Origin: Gambelia wislizenii
Taxonomy: Eukaryota; Chordata; Lepidosauria; Squamata; Crotaphytidae
Length of the DNA: 64,000 nt
NCBI GenBank assembly: GCA_030847615.1
Contig: JAUMIR010000001.1
Location: 163,219,001 to 163,283,000, forward strand
Direction of reading: 5' to 3'
The notes under the pieces were generated by a model that saw nothing but the letters and a program-made list of their open reading frames with translations, was not told where the DNA came from and made no database searches. The position numbers and the translations under genes were made by a program. Positions within the stretch are counted from its first letter, which is position 1; each line of letters begins with the position of its first letter. Positions 12,690 through 24,413 of the stretch are shown here, in pieces.

Positions 12690-13345
12690 TCTCTCATGGA
12701 GAGATTGCTTGGGAAATTGTATTTAGGAACAAAGGGGTTGTCCAAATGATCAAAATAACCCTCATGAAATTTGCTGGGAATCCTACCTGTGTAATTGGAA
12801 TCCCATACCAATCCACAGTATTTGGAAGGAGGGGGGCCCAAAGTGGCAAAAACAACGGAGGAAAAGCCTTCATGGCTTTTCCCATAGGTTTTTAAAAAGA
12901 GTGAGGGTGTGCGCATTTCTGCTTGTTAGCACAAGCAATTCACTTTGAATTGCTTCCCCATATGAGAGGAAATGCAAAGCTGATTTGCACGGAGACGGAG
13001 CTTGCTAACAGGGCAAGCCCTCAATGCTGCCATGTTGAATTTTTGCCTTAGTGATCACTCGCTAAGGTGATAAAATGGGGTGGTGTTTTTTGTTTTTTTA
13101 TTTTGCTCTCTTTTTAATTCGAAAAATCGCTCTATCACTCCAGCGCACCTTAGACGACAGGCTTTTTTTTTTAAGGTTCAGCAGTGGCAAAGAACTAATG
13201 CAAGTAAAACACTCATGGCTGCCATCTGGCATGCAAATCTTACAGGAACTTCTGGGGCCAAAACCACTATTAAGATATGTTGCTGCTGCTGCGAAATACC
13301 ATTACTGTGAGGTACTCTGTTCCCCCCCACACATCATATAGATGG
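12690..13345 (-). repeat. Unclassified interspersed element, copy 4 (inverted)
   Basis: The reverse complement carries the landmarks of the 3088-3745 element in order, ending 'ggttgtcc' at 12737. It includes the 'taggattcccag' block near 12780 and a T/A-rich internal tract near 13165. Confidence 0.55.
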
Positions 13346-13867
13346 GCCCCATAGGTGCTGTGTGTAGGGTCTTCCCAACCTCATCCAGCATCAAGCCCAC
13401 ATACCTTCAAAACAGTACCCATTACCCAAACTTCTTGACACTTGCATTGTGGTGAGGACAATGTTTGCAGAATTACAGTCCTTCAGAAAATAACAACTGT
13501 AAAAGAGTCATCCTTTATTGCCTGGCAGAGGTGTGTGTGTCTTATCATACATTTGACTATTGCAAGTGGAAAAATATGTAGCTGGAAAATTGATAGATAT
13601 GCAGTTGGAGGATTGGAGGTGGGAATTAGGTACCTGTTATGCATTACAGATGGAGCATAATGGAATTTTTAAACAGCATGAGCATGCAGAAACCCTTGAA
13701 GAAGAATTAAAGACACTTAGGGATTAATATGACACTAGAAGAAAAATAGTGTTTGAGAGGTACCAGTTTTAGTAGTGAAAGTTTGATGACATAGCAGGAA
13801 AAGATAGATAGAAGATAGATTTTGCTGCTAAATAAAGGTAGACTTATAAATGAGTACATATGACATG

Positions 13868-14095
13868 ATGATATGATGATGTGTGCCTTCAAGTCAATTT
13901 TTAATTATGGCAAGCCTATCATGGGGTTTTCTTGGTGAGATTTATTCAGAGGAAATTTGCCATTGCCTACCTCTGAGACTGAGAAGGTGTGACTTGCCCA
14001 AGCTCACCCACTGGGTTTCCATGGCTGAACAGGGATTTCAACCCTGGTCTCCTGGAGTTCCAGCACTCAAATCACTGCACCACGCTGGCTCTCAG
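13868..14095 (-). repeat. Sauria-type SINE
   Basis: 'gtgtgccttcaagtcaattt' starts the inverted tail. The tRNA-like head ends near 14092 ('accacgctggctct'). Confidence 0.85.
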
Positions 14096-14099
14096 CCAT

Positions 14100-15428
14100 G
14101 GCACAGTAGATGACAGCTACTGATTCCTGTCCAGAAACCACTACATCTACAAGGTATAAGCAAGGACCAGCACATGCTTTGCGTTCCATTTTTTTAATTT
14201 AATGCAACAGGGCATTTGTGCAGGTGGAAAATGTACTTTTTGAAAACCACCACCACCACTGCAGGAAGAGTAAAAATAGCTGTATGTTAAAAGTTTAATT
14301 TGCTTAACTGGCTTTTCTTTTGAGTTTGTCTTAAAAAGGAACTAGTACTTCAAAAAGACCCAATGAAATGAAAGACTACTCCTAGTGGGAGTACTTGAAC
14401 AGTTACAGTGGGTGTAAGAAGAAATAGCTGTGGTTACAGATAAAAAAAACATCCATAATGCTTAAGTTGACTCTTGAGGGGAAGGGTGAGGTTGGGGTGA
14501 GGTATCAACAAATGTAAAGGAAAACCTCCATAGATACATATTTAAAATTACATAAGACCCTCAAGGAAAAAGAAAATGGCAACTTGAATTAGCGTTTTTA
14601 TACTACGGGGAAATATGAAACAAATCTTACCAGTGGATGCAAATTGAAGATAAATGATTTCTGAGTAAAGATCACAGGAAACAAGTCCTTTGGAGAATTT
14701 TTAAGTGTAGAATTACCATGTAGGCAAGGCTGCAGAAGCACACACAATGGAGTTACATAATTAACCCTATGAGTCCTGTCTCAAATGTGTTTCACACTGC
14801 ACTTTGCCAATGGGAAAAAGCTGGATGGATCATCATTCAATGCCCTGCTCTTCAGCATCTCAGAACTCCTTTGTTGTTGCTGCCTGGCTTCTAAGGTGGG
14901 TTTTGCAGGATGGGGCCAAATAATGTAGTTACAGTGAAGGAGCTTTCTCATAGCTACACCTGATTGATGATGGAGGGTCCCAGCCTAAATTTTCATGTGA
15001 GAGAAATGACTTTGAAATAAAGTTCTGAGCAAGTCTTGGCTAGATAATCCTTGACAAAATTAAAAAAAAAATGGAGATTATAGCCTGAAGCCTATTGATA
15101 GCTACAACTTGAGCAGACTCATTGATCAATTGCTGAATGGTGAGTCACATACTCATATGTAAATCCAACTGAGTCAAATAGGATTCAGGCCAATGAGTGA
15201 TGATATAGAAATGATGAATGTAAAGTAACTGGTATTTTAAGAAATCAGTAGCACCACAGTAATAGAACAAGTTGCAAACATAACGGAGAAATGATGGCAG
15301 ACACAGGCCAAAGTCAAACAGATGGAGCATAAGGCCCACATAGTTCATGTCCACCACTCTTCTGTATATCTCCTTCTCTTGGGTGGGGTGCAAGGGCTAT
15401 CCTCTAGTCCTTTTTGCCAGGTCCAAAA
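14100..15428. other. No feature seen
   Basis: Non-coding, probably intron; no repeat family recognised. Confidence 0.4.
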
Positions 15429-15436
15429 ACCCCTCC

Positions 15437-15659
15437 CAAGGCCGGTTTAAGGCACCGGCAGCATCAGCATCCACAGGGGGCCTCATCATTGTGAGGGCCC
15501 CCGTAGTAAACCTCTTGCAAAAACATTATTAGTAATAATCTGAATATCCTGTACTGTGAATGGCTTAGGTTGAGTTAGGTTACATTGACCTCAGATAAAC
15601 ATATGGTGCCCCCAAAATAAAGCATTGCAGGGGGCCCAAAATTCCTTAAACCGGTCCTG
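15437..15659. mobile_element. hAT-like MITE with 8-bp TSD
   Basis: The left end caaggccggtttaagg and right end ccttaaaccggtcctg are inverted repeats (consensus CAGGACCGGTTTAAGG). Both flanks carry the identical 8-mer ACCCCTCC (15429-15436 and 15660-15667). An 8-bp TSD with CA..TG ends is the hAT signature. No transposase is present. Confidence 0.88.
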
Positions 15660-16312
15660 ACCCCTCCCCGCAGTTGTTAAGCCCTGTGAGCGGGCCCTGC
15701 TGCTGCCTCTACTTATTGGTGCCAAGGGGAGGGAACAGAAAGACAACTGGTTTGTCTCAGTTCAGAGGGGGAAGGAAATAGGAGTGTGCTCACAGTTGGA
15801 GTGCACCCTCTTTTTCCTTCCCCTCTGAGGCCAGACCAGCCACATTGTCATCATCTGAACTGACTCCCCCCCTCCCCTCCCCACCAGTAAGCAGCAGCAG
15901 GAGCAGCAGCCCTTCCCAAGTCTTGACAGCTGTGGGGGGAAAGGTTTTGGATGGTGCACAAAGAGCTACAGAATAACACCTTGTGTTCCATCCAACAACA
16001 GAAATATGCACACATATGCCACACTTACATATGTCCATTAGATTAACAGGATTCCAGCCACAGAGTTCTTGGTTCTTTGGGCTGCAGAAACAGTGTACAA
16101 AATTAGACCTGAATCTGTTCACAGAATACACGCTAGCAAGTTTACAAAACTTAAATCTACCAGCTCTGACACAGAAATTTTGCTCCAGGTTTTCTTGCCA
16201 TCTAGAGCATGTTTTCAAGGTGCTGTGGGGCAGAAGCAGGGAGGACAGATGGCCTCCCCTCCCACAGATGTTAGATTTTGCTCTTCCAGAAGTCCAGTGA
16301 TGAATAGAACTC

Positions 16313-18490
16313 ATTGTAAAGTAAAAGGCTTTCATGGCCAGCATCCATAAATATTCTTTGGGTTTTTTCCAGGCTGTGAGGCAATGTTCTGGAATAGTTT
16401 CTTTCTGACATTTCGCCTGCATCTGTGGCTGGCATCCTCAGAGAATGGTTGGGTAGGTGTGTGTGTGGAGTTTATATGCTATGAACTCCTGTTGGGGAGA
16501 ATATGTAAATTTGTGTAAGTGAATGGTTAGTTTCTGGGTATAGAAATGCAAAGCTCGTTAGTGTTTGTTTGGCTAATGGTTGGTTGATTGGCCATTATCT
16601 GCTGGGAATCCCCCTGTCCCTGAGTGGAATTCTTTTGTAAGTGTAGAATTTTGACTCTATTGTATTTTGTTTACTTTTAAGGTTTCTTTTTTCCTGTTGA
16701 AGTTGTCCAGGTGTTTGTGGATTTCAATAGCTTCTCTGTACATTCTGACATGATAGTTGTTGGCCTGGTCTAGAATTTCTGTGTTTTCAAATAGTATTTC
16801 GTGTCCAGGTTGGTTTATAACATGTTCTGCTACTGCTGATTTTTCTGGCTGGTTCAGTCTGCAGTGTCTGTCATGTTCCTTGATTCATGTTTGCACACTG
16901 TGTTTAGTGGTCCCTTTCTAAACTTGTTCACAGCTGCATGGTATGCGGTAAACTCCTGCAGCTGTGAGAGGGCCTCTTTTTTCCTTTGCTGAGTGTAGCA
17001 TTTCTTGGATTTATTTATAATTTTTTTGGTTGGTCTATAGATTGTTTGGAGGTTGTGTTTCCTCATCAGTTTCCCTATTCTGTCTGTGACTCCTTTGATG
17101 TATGGTAAAAATATCTTCCCTTTGGGTGGCTGTTTTTCTTCTTCATTCTTGTGGATTTTTCTGGGTCTGGCTGCTCTTGTGATGTCTGATCTGGAGTAAC
17201 CATTAGCCTGTAGGGCCCAGTTTAGGTGCCTCAGTTTGTCCTCCAGGTAGTGGGGTTCTCAGATCCTTTTTGCATGGTCTACCAATGTTTTTATTGTGCT
17301 TCTTTTTTGTCCTGGGTGATTATTGGAGTTCTTGTGTAGGTATCTGTCCATCTGTGTGGGTTTTCTGTATACCTTATGGCCTAACCGTTGGTTTGGTTTG
17401 TGGATGACTAGGACATCCAGGAATGGCAGTGTTCTTTCCTTCTCTTTTTCCATCGTGAATTGGATATTTGGGTGGATGCTGTTCAGGTGGTTCAGGGATG
17501 AGACCAAATCTTTTTCTCCATGGTTCCAAATGGTGAAAGTGTCATCCACATATTGGAACCATGTTGTGGGGTTTTTTGGTGCTGTTTCCAGGGCTTGCTT
17601 TGCAAATTGTTCCATGTAAAAGTTTGCTATCACTGGGCTCAGGGGTCTGCCCACGGCTACCCCATCTATCTGTTCGTAGAATTCATTATCCCTCTGGAAG
17701 TAGCTTGTTGTGAGGCAGTGTTTGAAAAAGGCTGTGATGTCCTCAGGAAATACTTGTTGTATGAGTGCCATGGTGTCCATTATGGGGACTTTGGTGAACA
17801 AGGAGACAACATCAAAACTGATCATTCTGTCTCCAGGTTTCAGTTCTATGTTGTTGATTTTTTCTATGAAGTGAGCTGAGTCTTTGATGTAGTGAGGGGT
17901 TTGTCCTATGTGGGTTTGTAATTGTGTGGCCAGAAACTTGGCCAAGTCATACGTGGAGGATCCAATGGCACTCACTATGGGTCGGAGCGGAATGGAATCC
18001 TTGTGGATCTTAGGAAGTTCATATAGTCTTGGTGGGAGAGCCTCTGAGCTGCATAGATTCTGGTGTATGATTAGCTGAATTGGTGAGTTCTTGATCAAGG
18101 CATTTGTTTTTCTGATGATTTTGTTGGTCGGATCTTGCTTGAGTTTTCTGTATGTTTCAGGGTCCAAGAGTTCCCTTATTTTTTGTCTGTATTTTTCTGT
18201 TTCCATGATTACTGTGGCATTGCCTTTCTCTGCTAGGAGAATAATGATGTCTGGGTCTGCATTGAGATCCTTGATGGCTTTTCTTTCTTTTATGGTTATG
18301 TTGCTGGGTGGTGGTTTTGCCTTCCTCAGGATCCTAGCTGTTTCTCCTCTTATCTCTTTTGCCTCTTCCTCCGGGTGGTGTGCATTCTGTCTCGTAACAG
18401 TGTTTTTTCCATTCTGTTATAGATCCGGTTGGCCTGTGGGGATTTTAATGTCCTCTTTGCTGTGAGAAAGTGTGGTATGGTTTCTGTGTC
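16313..18490 (-). mobile_element. Penelope-like element (RT plus decayed GIY-YIG), copy 1
   Basis: Reverse transcriptase with open frame 18206-17259. It shows LPKIHKDSIPLRPIVSAIGS, FDVVSLFTKVP, the loop VGRPLSPVIANFYMEQF and the YVDD active site (FQYVDDTFTIW). Upstream, KPPPSNITIKERKAIKDLNA continues the N-terminal part. Downstream (about 17100-16740) is the GIY-YIG endonuclease linker and domain (GVYRIPCSCEQV, KEHDRHCRLNQPEKSAVAEH), broken by two in-frame stops and frameshifts. The 3' untranslated tail runs to about 16313. The copy is 5'-truncated and inactive. Confidence 0.9.
17259..18206 (-). pseudogene. Penelope reverse transcriptase ORF (315 aa, uninterrupted)
   Basis: An open frame covering the RT fingers to thumb with intact YVDD. 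The N-terminal region and the C-terminal GIY-YIG lie out of frame, so it is a relic fragment of retroelement coding sequence, not a host gene. Confidence 0.85.
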
Positions 18491-19384
18491 TCTGCAGCAT
18501 AACAAAAAAGTTAACTATCAGAGTAGGTGTGCTCTCCTGGTCCAGATTTTCTCCAATCTCTGGGGGGTCATTTACACGGGCAAATATTCCTCTAAATATA
18601 CCACTAAGATAGCTTATAGTTCCCATGGATCGCAGCACAGCATCGCCTCATTCAGAAGGGGGGAAGGTAAAACACCCAAATATAGCGTGGCAAGGGATGT
18701 CGCTACTTATGCCAGCATATTTGCAATGTAGCGCTTTATTGGCAGTGTAAACTAAGGGCTGCATCAGATCTGCATTGTGATTGGTTGCTATGATGTAAGG
18801 GGCAGGCTTAAAAGAGTGGGACTGCATTCAGTAGCGATCAGGAAACTTTGAAAAATCCTCTCTACTATTTTGCAGAAGGTCTGCCAAGAAAAAGGATTCC
18901 CAAGTCCTTTCAGTCATAAAGTTCCCATCTGTCAGCTCTGCTTGGGGGAGGGAGGGAGAGAGAGGGGGGAGGGAGGGGAGGCTGGAAAAACTTGTGATAG
19001 GTTCACCTTAGGATCCACGGCATGGCGGCAAGGTCTTTTAGCAGAGAGATTACTGTCCCTCTGCTTCATGGAGTGAGTTCATTTACAGGCAGATTTACAG
19101 AGACACAGACACAGAGCCACTTCTTTGATCTTCCCCCCTGCTATTTGGGCAGTCTGTGAGTCTTGGTCTATGCCCTTCCCCATACAGCCTTTGTCTGCTT
19201 GGGAGGCCACGCCCCCCACACTTTTTCAAGTCTGAACGTAAAAGCAGCATAATTAGAAAAAAAACTTGACTGGCACAGCTGCGGAAAAGAATTAAAACAC
19301 AAGTTGCCGCAACAAATCTGCTGTGTAAACCAGCCCATGGTGTCTTGGAACAGTTTCTCCCCATAGAGATTTCAATGTGGTCCC
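18491..19384. other. Non-coding spacer between two Penelope copies
   Basis: No gene. A G/A-rich patch at 18945-18980; inverted short motifs (tttacac near 18570, gtgtaaac near 18746) hint at a decayed MITE without a clear border. Confidence 0.35.
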
Positions 19385-20118
19385 GGCATCCGTAGATTTC
19401 CCTTCGGGTTTTTTTCTGGGCTGTGAGGGCGTGTTCTGGAATAGTTTCTTTCTGACATTTCACCTGCATCTGTGGCTGGCATTCTCAGAGAATGGTTGGA
19501 TAGGTGTGTGTGTGGAGTTTATATGCTATGAACCCCTGTTGGGGAGTATATGTAAATTTGTGTGATTGAATGGTTAGTTTCTGGGTATAGAAATGCAAGG
19601 CTCGTTAGTGTCTGTTTGGCTAATGTTTGGTTGATGGGACATTATCTGCTGGGGATCCCCCTGTCCCTGGGTGGAATTCTGTGTAAGTGTTGAGTTTTGA
19701 TTCTATTGTATTTCAAAACTGGGAACCAGATCTTGTTTACTTTTAAGGTTTCTTCTTTCCTGTTGAAGTTGTCCAGGTGTTTATGGATTTCAGTAGCTTC
19801 TCTGTGCATTCTGACATGCTAGTTGTTGGCCTGGTCTAGAATTTCTGTGTTTTCAAATAGCATTTTGTGTCCAGGTTGGTTTATAACATGTTCTGCTACT
19901 GCTGATTTTTCTGGCTGGCGCAGTCTGCAGTATCTCTCATGTTTCTTGATTCATGTTTGCACACTGTGTTTAGTGGTCCCTATGTAAACTTGTTCACAGC
20001 TGCACGGTATGTGATAAACTCTTGCAGCTATGAGAGGGTCTCTTTTGTCCTTCGCTGAGCGTAGCATTTCTTGGATTTTTTTGGTTGGTCCTCACAGCCC
20101 AGAAAAAGAACCAAGGAT
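19385..20118 (-). mobile_element. Penelope-like element 3' end, copy 2, with inverted terminal piece
   Basis: It matches copy 1 from its 3' end through the GIY-YIG region (17030 equivalent) and then stops. At 20092-20117 it carries 'ctcacagcccagaaaaag' in the opposite orientation, complementing its own 3' end at 19397-19423. The element is thus bounded by inverted ends. Confidence 0.8.
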
Positions 20119-20436
20119 AACAATACAACTCATACTCTCTAAACAAAATGAGCATCATTCTATGTTCATTTATTTATTAAGGCTATTATTCAGTCAGGCC
20201 TATTTAATCTCAAATATGAAAATGTAATTATAGAACATAGCCCCCAACTGTGTCTTGTAACAAACCAGTCTTAAATCAGACGGTGTATTGACAAACTTTC
20301 AAATAAATGTGAGATTGATATATTTGTAAAATAGCAGAAGTCTGTGAAGAGAGAATTAACAAATTAGTGTTGAACATACTAGGTGGCATTCAGCTGTATT
20401 TGTGAAGCTCAAATCAAAGGTACATCATTGTAATCT

Positions 20437-23400
20437 CTCTCTGGCTTTTCTTCTCAAATGAAGATTCAGGAAGGACTCATCCCGCGCTTACTGCAAGCGC
20501 GCTGATGACTAAAAAGGCCAAGCCGAGATAAACAAGTCCGGTCGCAGAAAGCACAGCAGAAAGTCTCCTTGGGTGATGTTTCTGGGTTGTGATACTTTCT
20601 GCATTGCCGTTTCTCTTCAAGACTTGTTCAGCGTGAGTTCTCAAATAAGGCTGCAGCATTGTGGATAGTGCGTCTCCATGCCTCCTGATGTGAGGCCAGG
20701 GCAGACCATTGTTGGTGATCAATTTGGCCACGCCTGAGATGTTGTTTCAGGGAGTCCTTGTATCGCTTTTTTGGAGCACCCCTCTTACGCTGACCCGTGG
20801 CGAGTTCACCGTAGAATACTATTTTGGGGAGGCAATGGTCCTCCATCCTAGACACATGCCCTGCCCAGCGCAGCTGTGTTCTCAATATCATGGCCTCAAT
20901 GCTGGTGATCCCTGCTTGCTCAAGGACACCAACATTCGTCACATAGTCAGTCCAGTGTATATTTAGGATTGTGCGTAAACAGCGCTGATGAAAGCGTTCG
21001 AGGAGTCCTAAGTGATGGCGATAGGTGACCCATGTTTCAGACCCATAAAGGAGAATAGACAGTACAATGGCTCTATACACACTGATTTTTCTGCTTCGCA
21101 TCAGGTGTTTATTACTCCAGACTCTTTTGTAAAGTCTTCCAAATGCGCTATATGCCTTTGCTAATCTGTGATCGATCTCTTTGTCAGTCTTGGCATCTGA
21201 GGAGATGATGCTTCCCAGTAGGTGAACTGCTGAACAGACATAAGCACAGAGTTGCCGATGGCAATGTGGGGATGATGGTGTTCATCCTGTGGTGCAGGCT
21301 GGTAAAAAAACTTCCGTTTTCTTCAGGTTGACTTCCAGCCCAAACAGCTCTGCAGCTGTTGCGAAGCAGGATGTTAGGCGCTGCAGAGCTGCTTCTGTGT
21401 GGGCAACAAGGGCAGCATCATCAGCGAAGAGCAGCTCACAGACTAGATAGTTTAGAGTCTTGGTGCGAGCCTCAGCCGGCTTAAGTTAAACAAGCTACCA
21501 TCAGTACGGTAACGTATATAGATGCCGTCTTCTTCTTCAAGTTCTGCCATAGCCCTTTGGAGCACCATGCTGAAGAAGATTGTAAATAAAGTTGGAGCAA
21601 GAACACAACCTTGCTTCACTCCATTAGTTATTAGAAAAGGCTCTGAAAGAGCATCACCATATCTGACTTGACCATGCTGGCCCTTGTGTAGCATGATAAT
21701 CATTTTAAGGAATTTGGGAGGACATTCTAGTCTTTCCAGGATCTGCAACAGACCTTTTCTACTCACGGTGTTGAAGGCTTTGGTGAAGTCAACAAATGTT
21801 ACATAGAGACCCTTGTTCTGCTCTCTACATTTCTCTTGCAGTTGTCTAAGGGCAAATACCATATCTGTAGTACTCCTATTGGCTCTGAATCCACATTGGC
21901 TTTCAGGAAGAAATTCTTCTGCAATGGCAGGAACTATCCTTGCAAGGATTTTTCCAGCAATAGAGAGCAGTGTTATGCCTCGATAGTTTGAGCAATTGGA
22001 TTTTGCTCCTTTTTTCTTGTACAGAGTGATGATGACTGCATCTCGGAGATCTGATGGCAGTTCCCCCCTTTTCTAGCAATTCACAAGGAGTTCGTGGAAT
22101 TTATCATGGAGTACATGACCTCCGTGTTTCCAAACTTCAGGTGGGATTCCATCAATCCCAGCTGCCTTGCTGTTTTTCATCTGCTGTATGGCCTTAAGGG
22201 TCTCTTCCAAAGTGGGAGCTATGTCCAATTCATTTGTCACCGGTTTTTGTATCATATGTTGGATAGCTGAGCCTTGGACTACTCGGTTGGCACTAAAGAG
22301 ACTGAAAGTGTTCAGCCGATCGAGTCACGATGGAGGCTTTATCAGTAATTAATGTTTGACCATCTGTACTGTATAAGGAGCTTTGGACCTGATAAGTAGG
22401 TCCAAACACTGCCTTAAGAGCTTCATAAAATCCTCTAGGATCACCCAGATCTGCACAGCGTTGTGTCTTATCTGCTATATTGATCCACCACTTGTTCTGT
22501 ATGTCTCGGAGTTTTTGTTGAAGTTTACTACGTGTGAGACGGAAAGCTGCTTTTCTTACATGGCAACTTGGCTGGGCAAGGTATGCCTGGTGAGCAGTTC
22601 TCTTCTTTGCCAACAGCTCCTGGATCTCTTGGTTGTTTTCATCAAACCAGTCTTCATTTTTCTTGTGGGAGAACCTGAGGGATTCTTCCACAGACTGCAG
22701 GATACTGTTTTTGATATGCTGCCAAAGCACTGTAGGAGAAGGATCTGTAGGATGGTCTTCAAGTTTTGTTTGCAGATTTGTCTGGGATTTGTCTCTCGTG
22801 GTAGCTTGTTGAAGATTGTTGACTTGGAGTCTCCTCTTTGAGATGCCACCCCTCTTAGGTTTGAACTTAAGATGAAGATTTAGTTTACATCTTACGAGGT
22901 GATTATCTGTCTGGCATTCTGCACTAGGCATCACTTGAGTATGATGGACATCGCGGATGTTTCTCTGGCGTACTAGAACATAGTCAATGAGGTGCCAATG
23001 TTTGGATCGGGGATGCATCCAGGTTGTCTTCAAGCTATCTTTCTGCTGAAAGATAGTGTTTGTAATAGTCAGCTGTTGTTCTGCATAGAACTCTAGCAGG
23101 AGGCGTCCATTATCATTGCAATTTCCAACGCCATGCTTGCCTAAGACACCTTTCCAGGCTTCGGAATTCTTTCCTACTCTGGCATTGAAGTCACCAAGGA
23201 TAATAATTTTATCTTCTACAGGGACATTTTGTATGAGGTGGTGTAGGTCTGTGTAGAATTTGTCTTTCTCTACAGGGTCAGCTTGCATAGTTGGTGCATA
23301 TATACTAAAGAGAACAACATGTGGGAGGCGTAAGGAAATAATGCGATCATAGTGTCCTGTTGGCAAGGTTTCGAGTTTGGAGGCAATGGAGTTTTTAATC

Positions 23401-24401
23401 ATAAAGCCTACTCCTGAAAGATGTTTTTCGGTTTTGGGTTTGCCAGACCAGTAAAGTGTGTAGCCGGCGCCATGTTCTTTAAGGCTGCCTTCCTCATGGA
23501 GACGAACTTCACTAAGAGCAGTGATGTCAATATTAAGCCATGATAGTTCATGGGCTATTAGAGCAGAATGACACTCAGGCCATCCACTATCTTCAGAGTC
23601 TCGCATGGTTCTGATGTTCCAGCATGCAAGCGTCAGTTTATTTACACCTTTGGAGGCCAGTGTATGCCTTTGTTTCTTTGCCTTGGTTTGACCGCATCAG
23701 AAGATTCCCGTTGGCCGCGGCTAGCCAACCAGATAGTTGGGGATGAGCTTTCGTTAGGTCACCTTTTCTAGGCCCCTCTCCATATGGAGCAAGCAGTGCT
23801 TTCCTTTAAAAAGGCTGCTTGGTCATTCAGGATGCTGCCGAACAAGACTGTCATCTCCCGGGTCAGCCTCGAGCGACCAAAGTCCTGAACCGCCTGCATG
23901 CAGGGTTGGGTCTGCAGCTTCCAGTGCCTCTTTACACCTGCCGTTTCGTCCCTCGCCTATTGCTACAGGGCTTTTTTGGAATTGGATTTGTCCTTCGAGC
24001 CTGTGCAATGGATTTTTCTGGTGGAGTGCAGCGTGCACAGAACTGGCCTCACTCTTTAAACCAAAGGTTCATCTGTTGGCCTTGCAAGCATGGACAGTAG
24101 CAGTGAGGTCCTTGGGTCATAGGTTTGATTAGAGTTTCCTTCTCTTAGATGGTTGACCTTACAGGGTTGGACGAGCACCATCTGCCCGGGTTTGGGATAA
24201 GAGTTTTCCTTCTCCTAGGACAGTTGCCATAGGCTAGAGAGCCCATCCTGCCCTTTGACGCTCTTTGTCAGACCCTTCGGTTTTGACCTGTCTGGCATGG
24301 GAGACCCTACCAGTGGCTATTATGCCACCGCCAGCATAGCTCAAAACATCATTAGGGTACGCAAGCCTCTCTCCCACAACAAGGGGGCATCAATGGAGAG
24401 G
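20437..24401 (-). mobile_element. Nearly full-length APE-type non-LTR retrotransposon, ~4 kb
   Basis: On the minus strand it has a 5' leader (24401-~23610) and an apurinic-type endonuclease (ITALSEVRLHEEG, IIILGDFNARVG, TDNHLVRC). Next comes an RT (FVDFTKAF, GVKQGCVLAPTLF, FADD box) and then a C-terminal part with LRWAGHVSRMED. The coding is broken by a frameshift near 22300, an in-frame TAG near 22074 and a frameshift near 21485. It is flanked by the identical 12-mer TCATTGTAATCT at 20425-20436 and 24402-24413, a target-site duplication. I cannot assign a Repbase clade with confidence. Confidence 0.9.
22293..23606 (-). pseudogene. Endonuclease ORF of the ~4-kb LINE (437 aa)
   Basis: An uninterrupted endonuclease and linker reading frame of the retrotransposon above. 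Such ORFs are often misannotated as 'craniofacial development protein 2-like'. The frame breaks before the RT, so the protein is incomplete. Confidence 0.85.
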
Positions 24402-24413
24402 TCATTGTAATCT

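Noticed and set aside
15790..16422. 210-aa open frame on the minus strand
   Set aside because: It starts in the Penelope 3' untranslated tail and runs into unrelated non-coding sequence; no domain resemblance and poly-Leu/Gly-rich end from simple sequence.
17323..17879. ORFs antisense to the Penelope RT
   Set aside because: Shadows of the conserved RT frame on the other strand.
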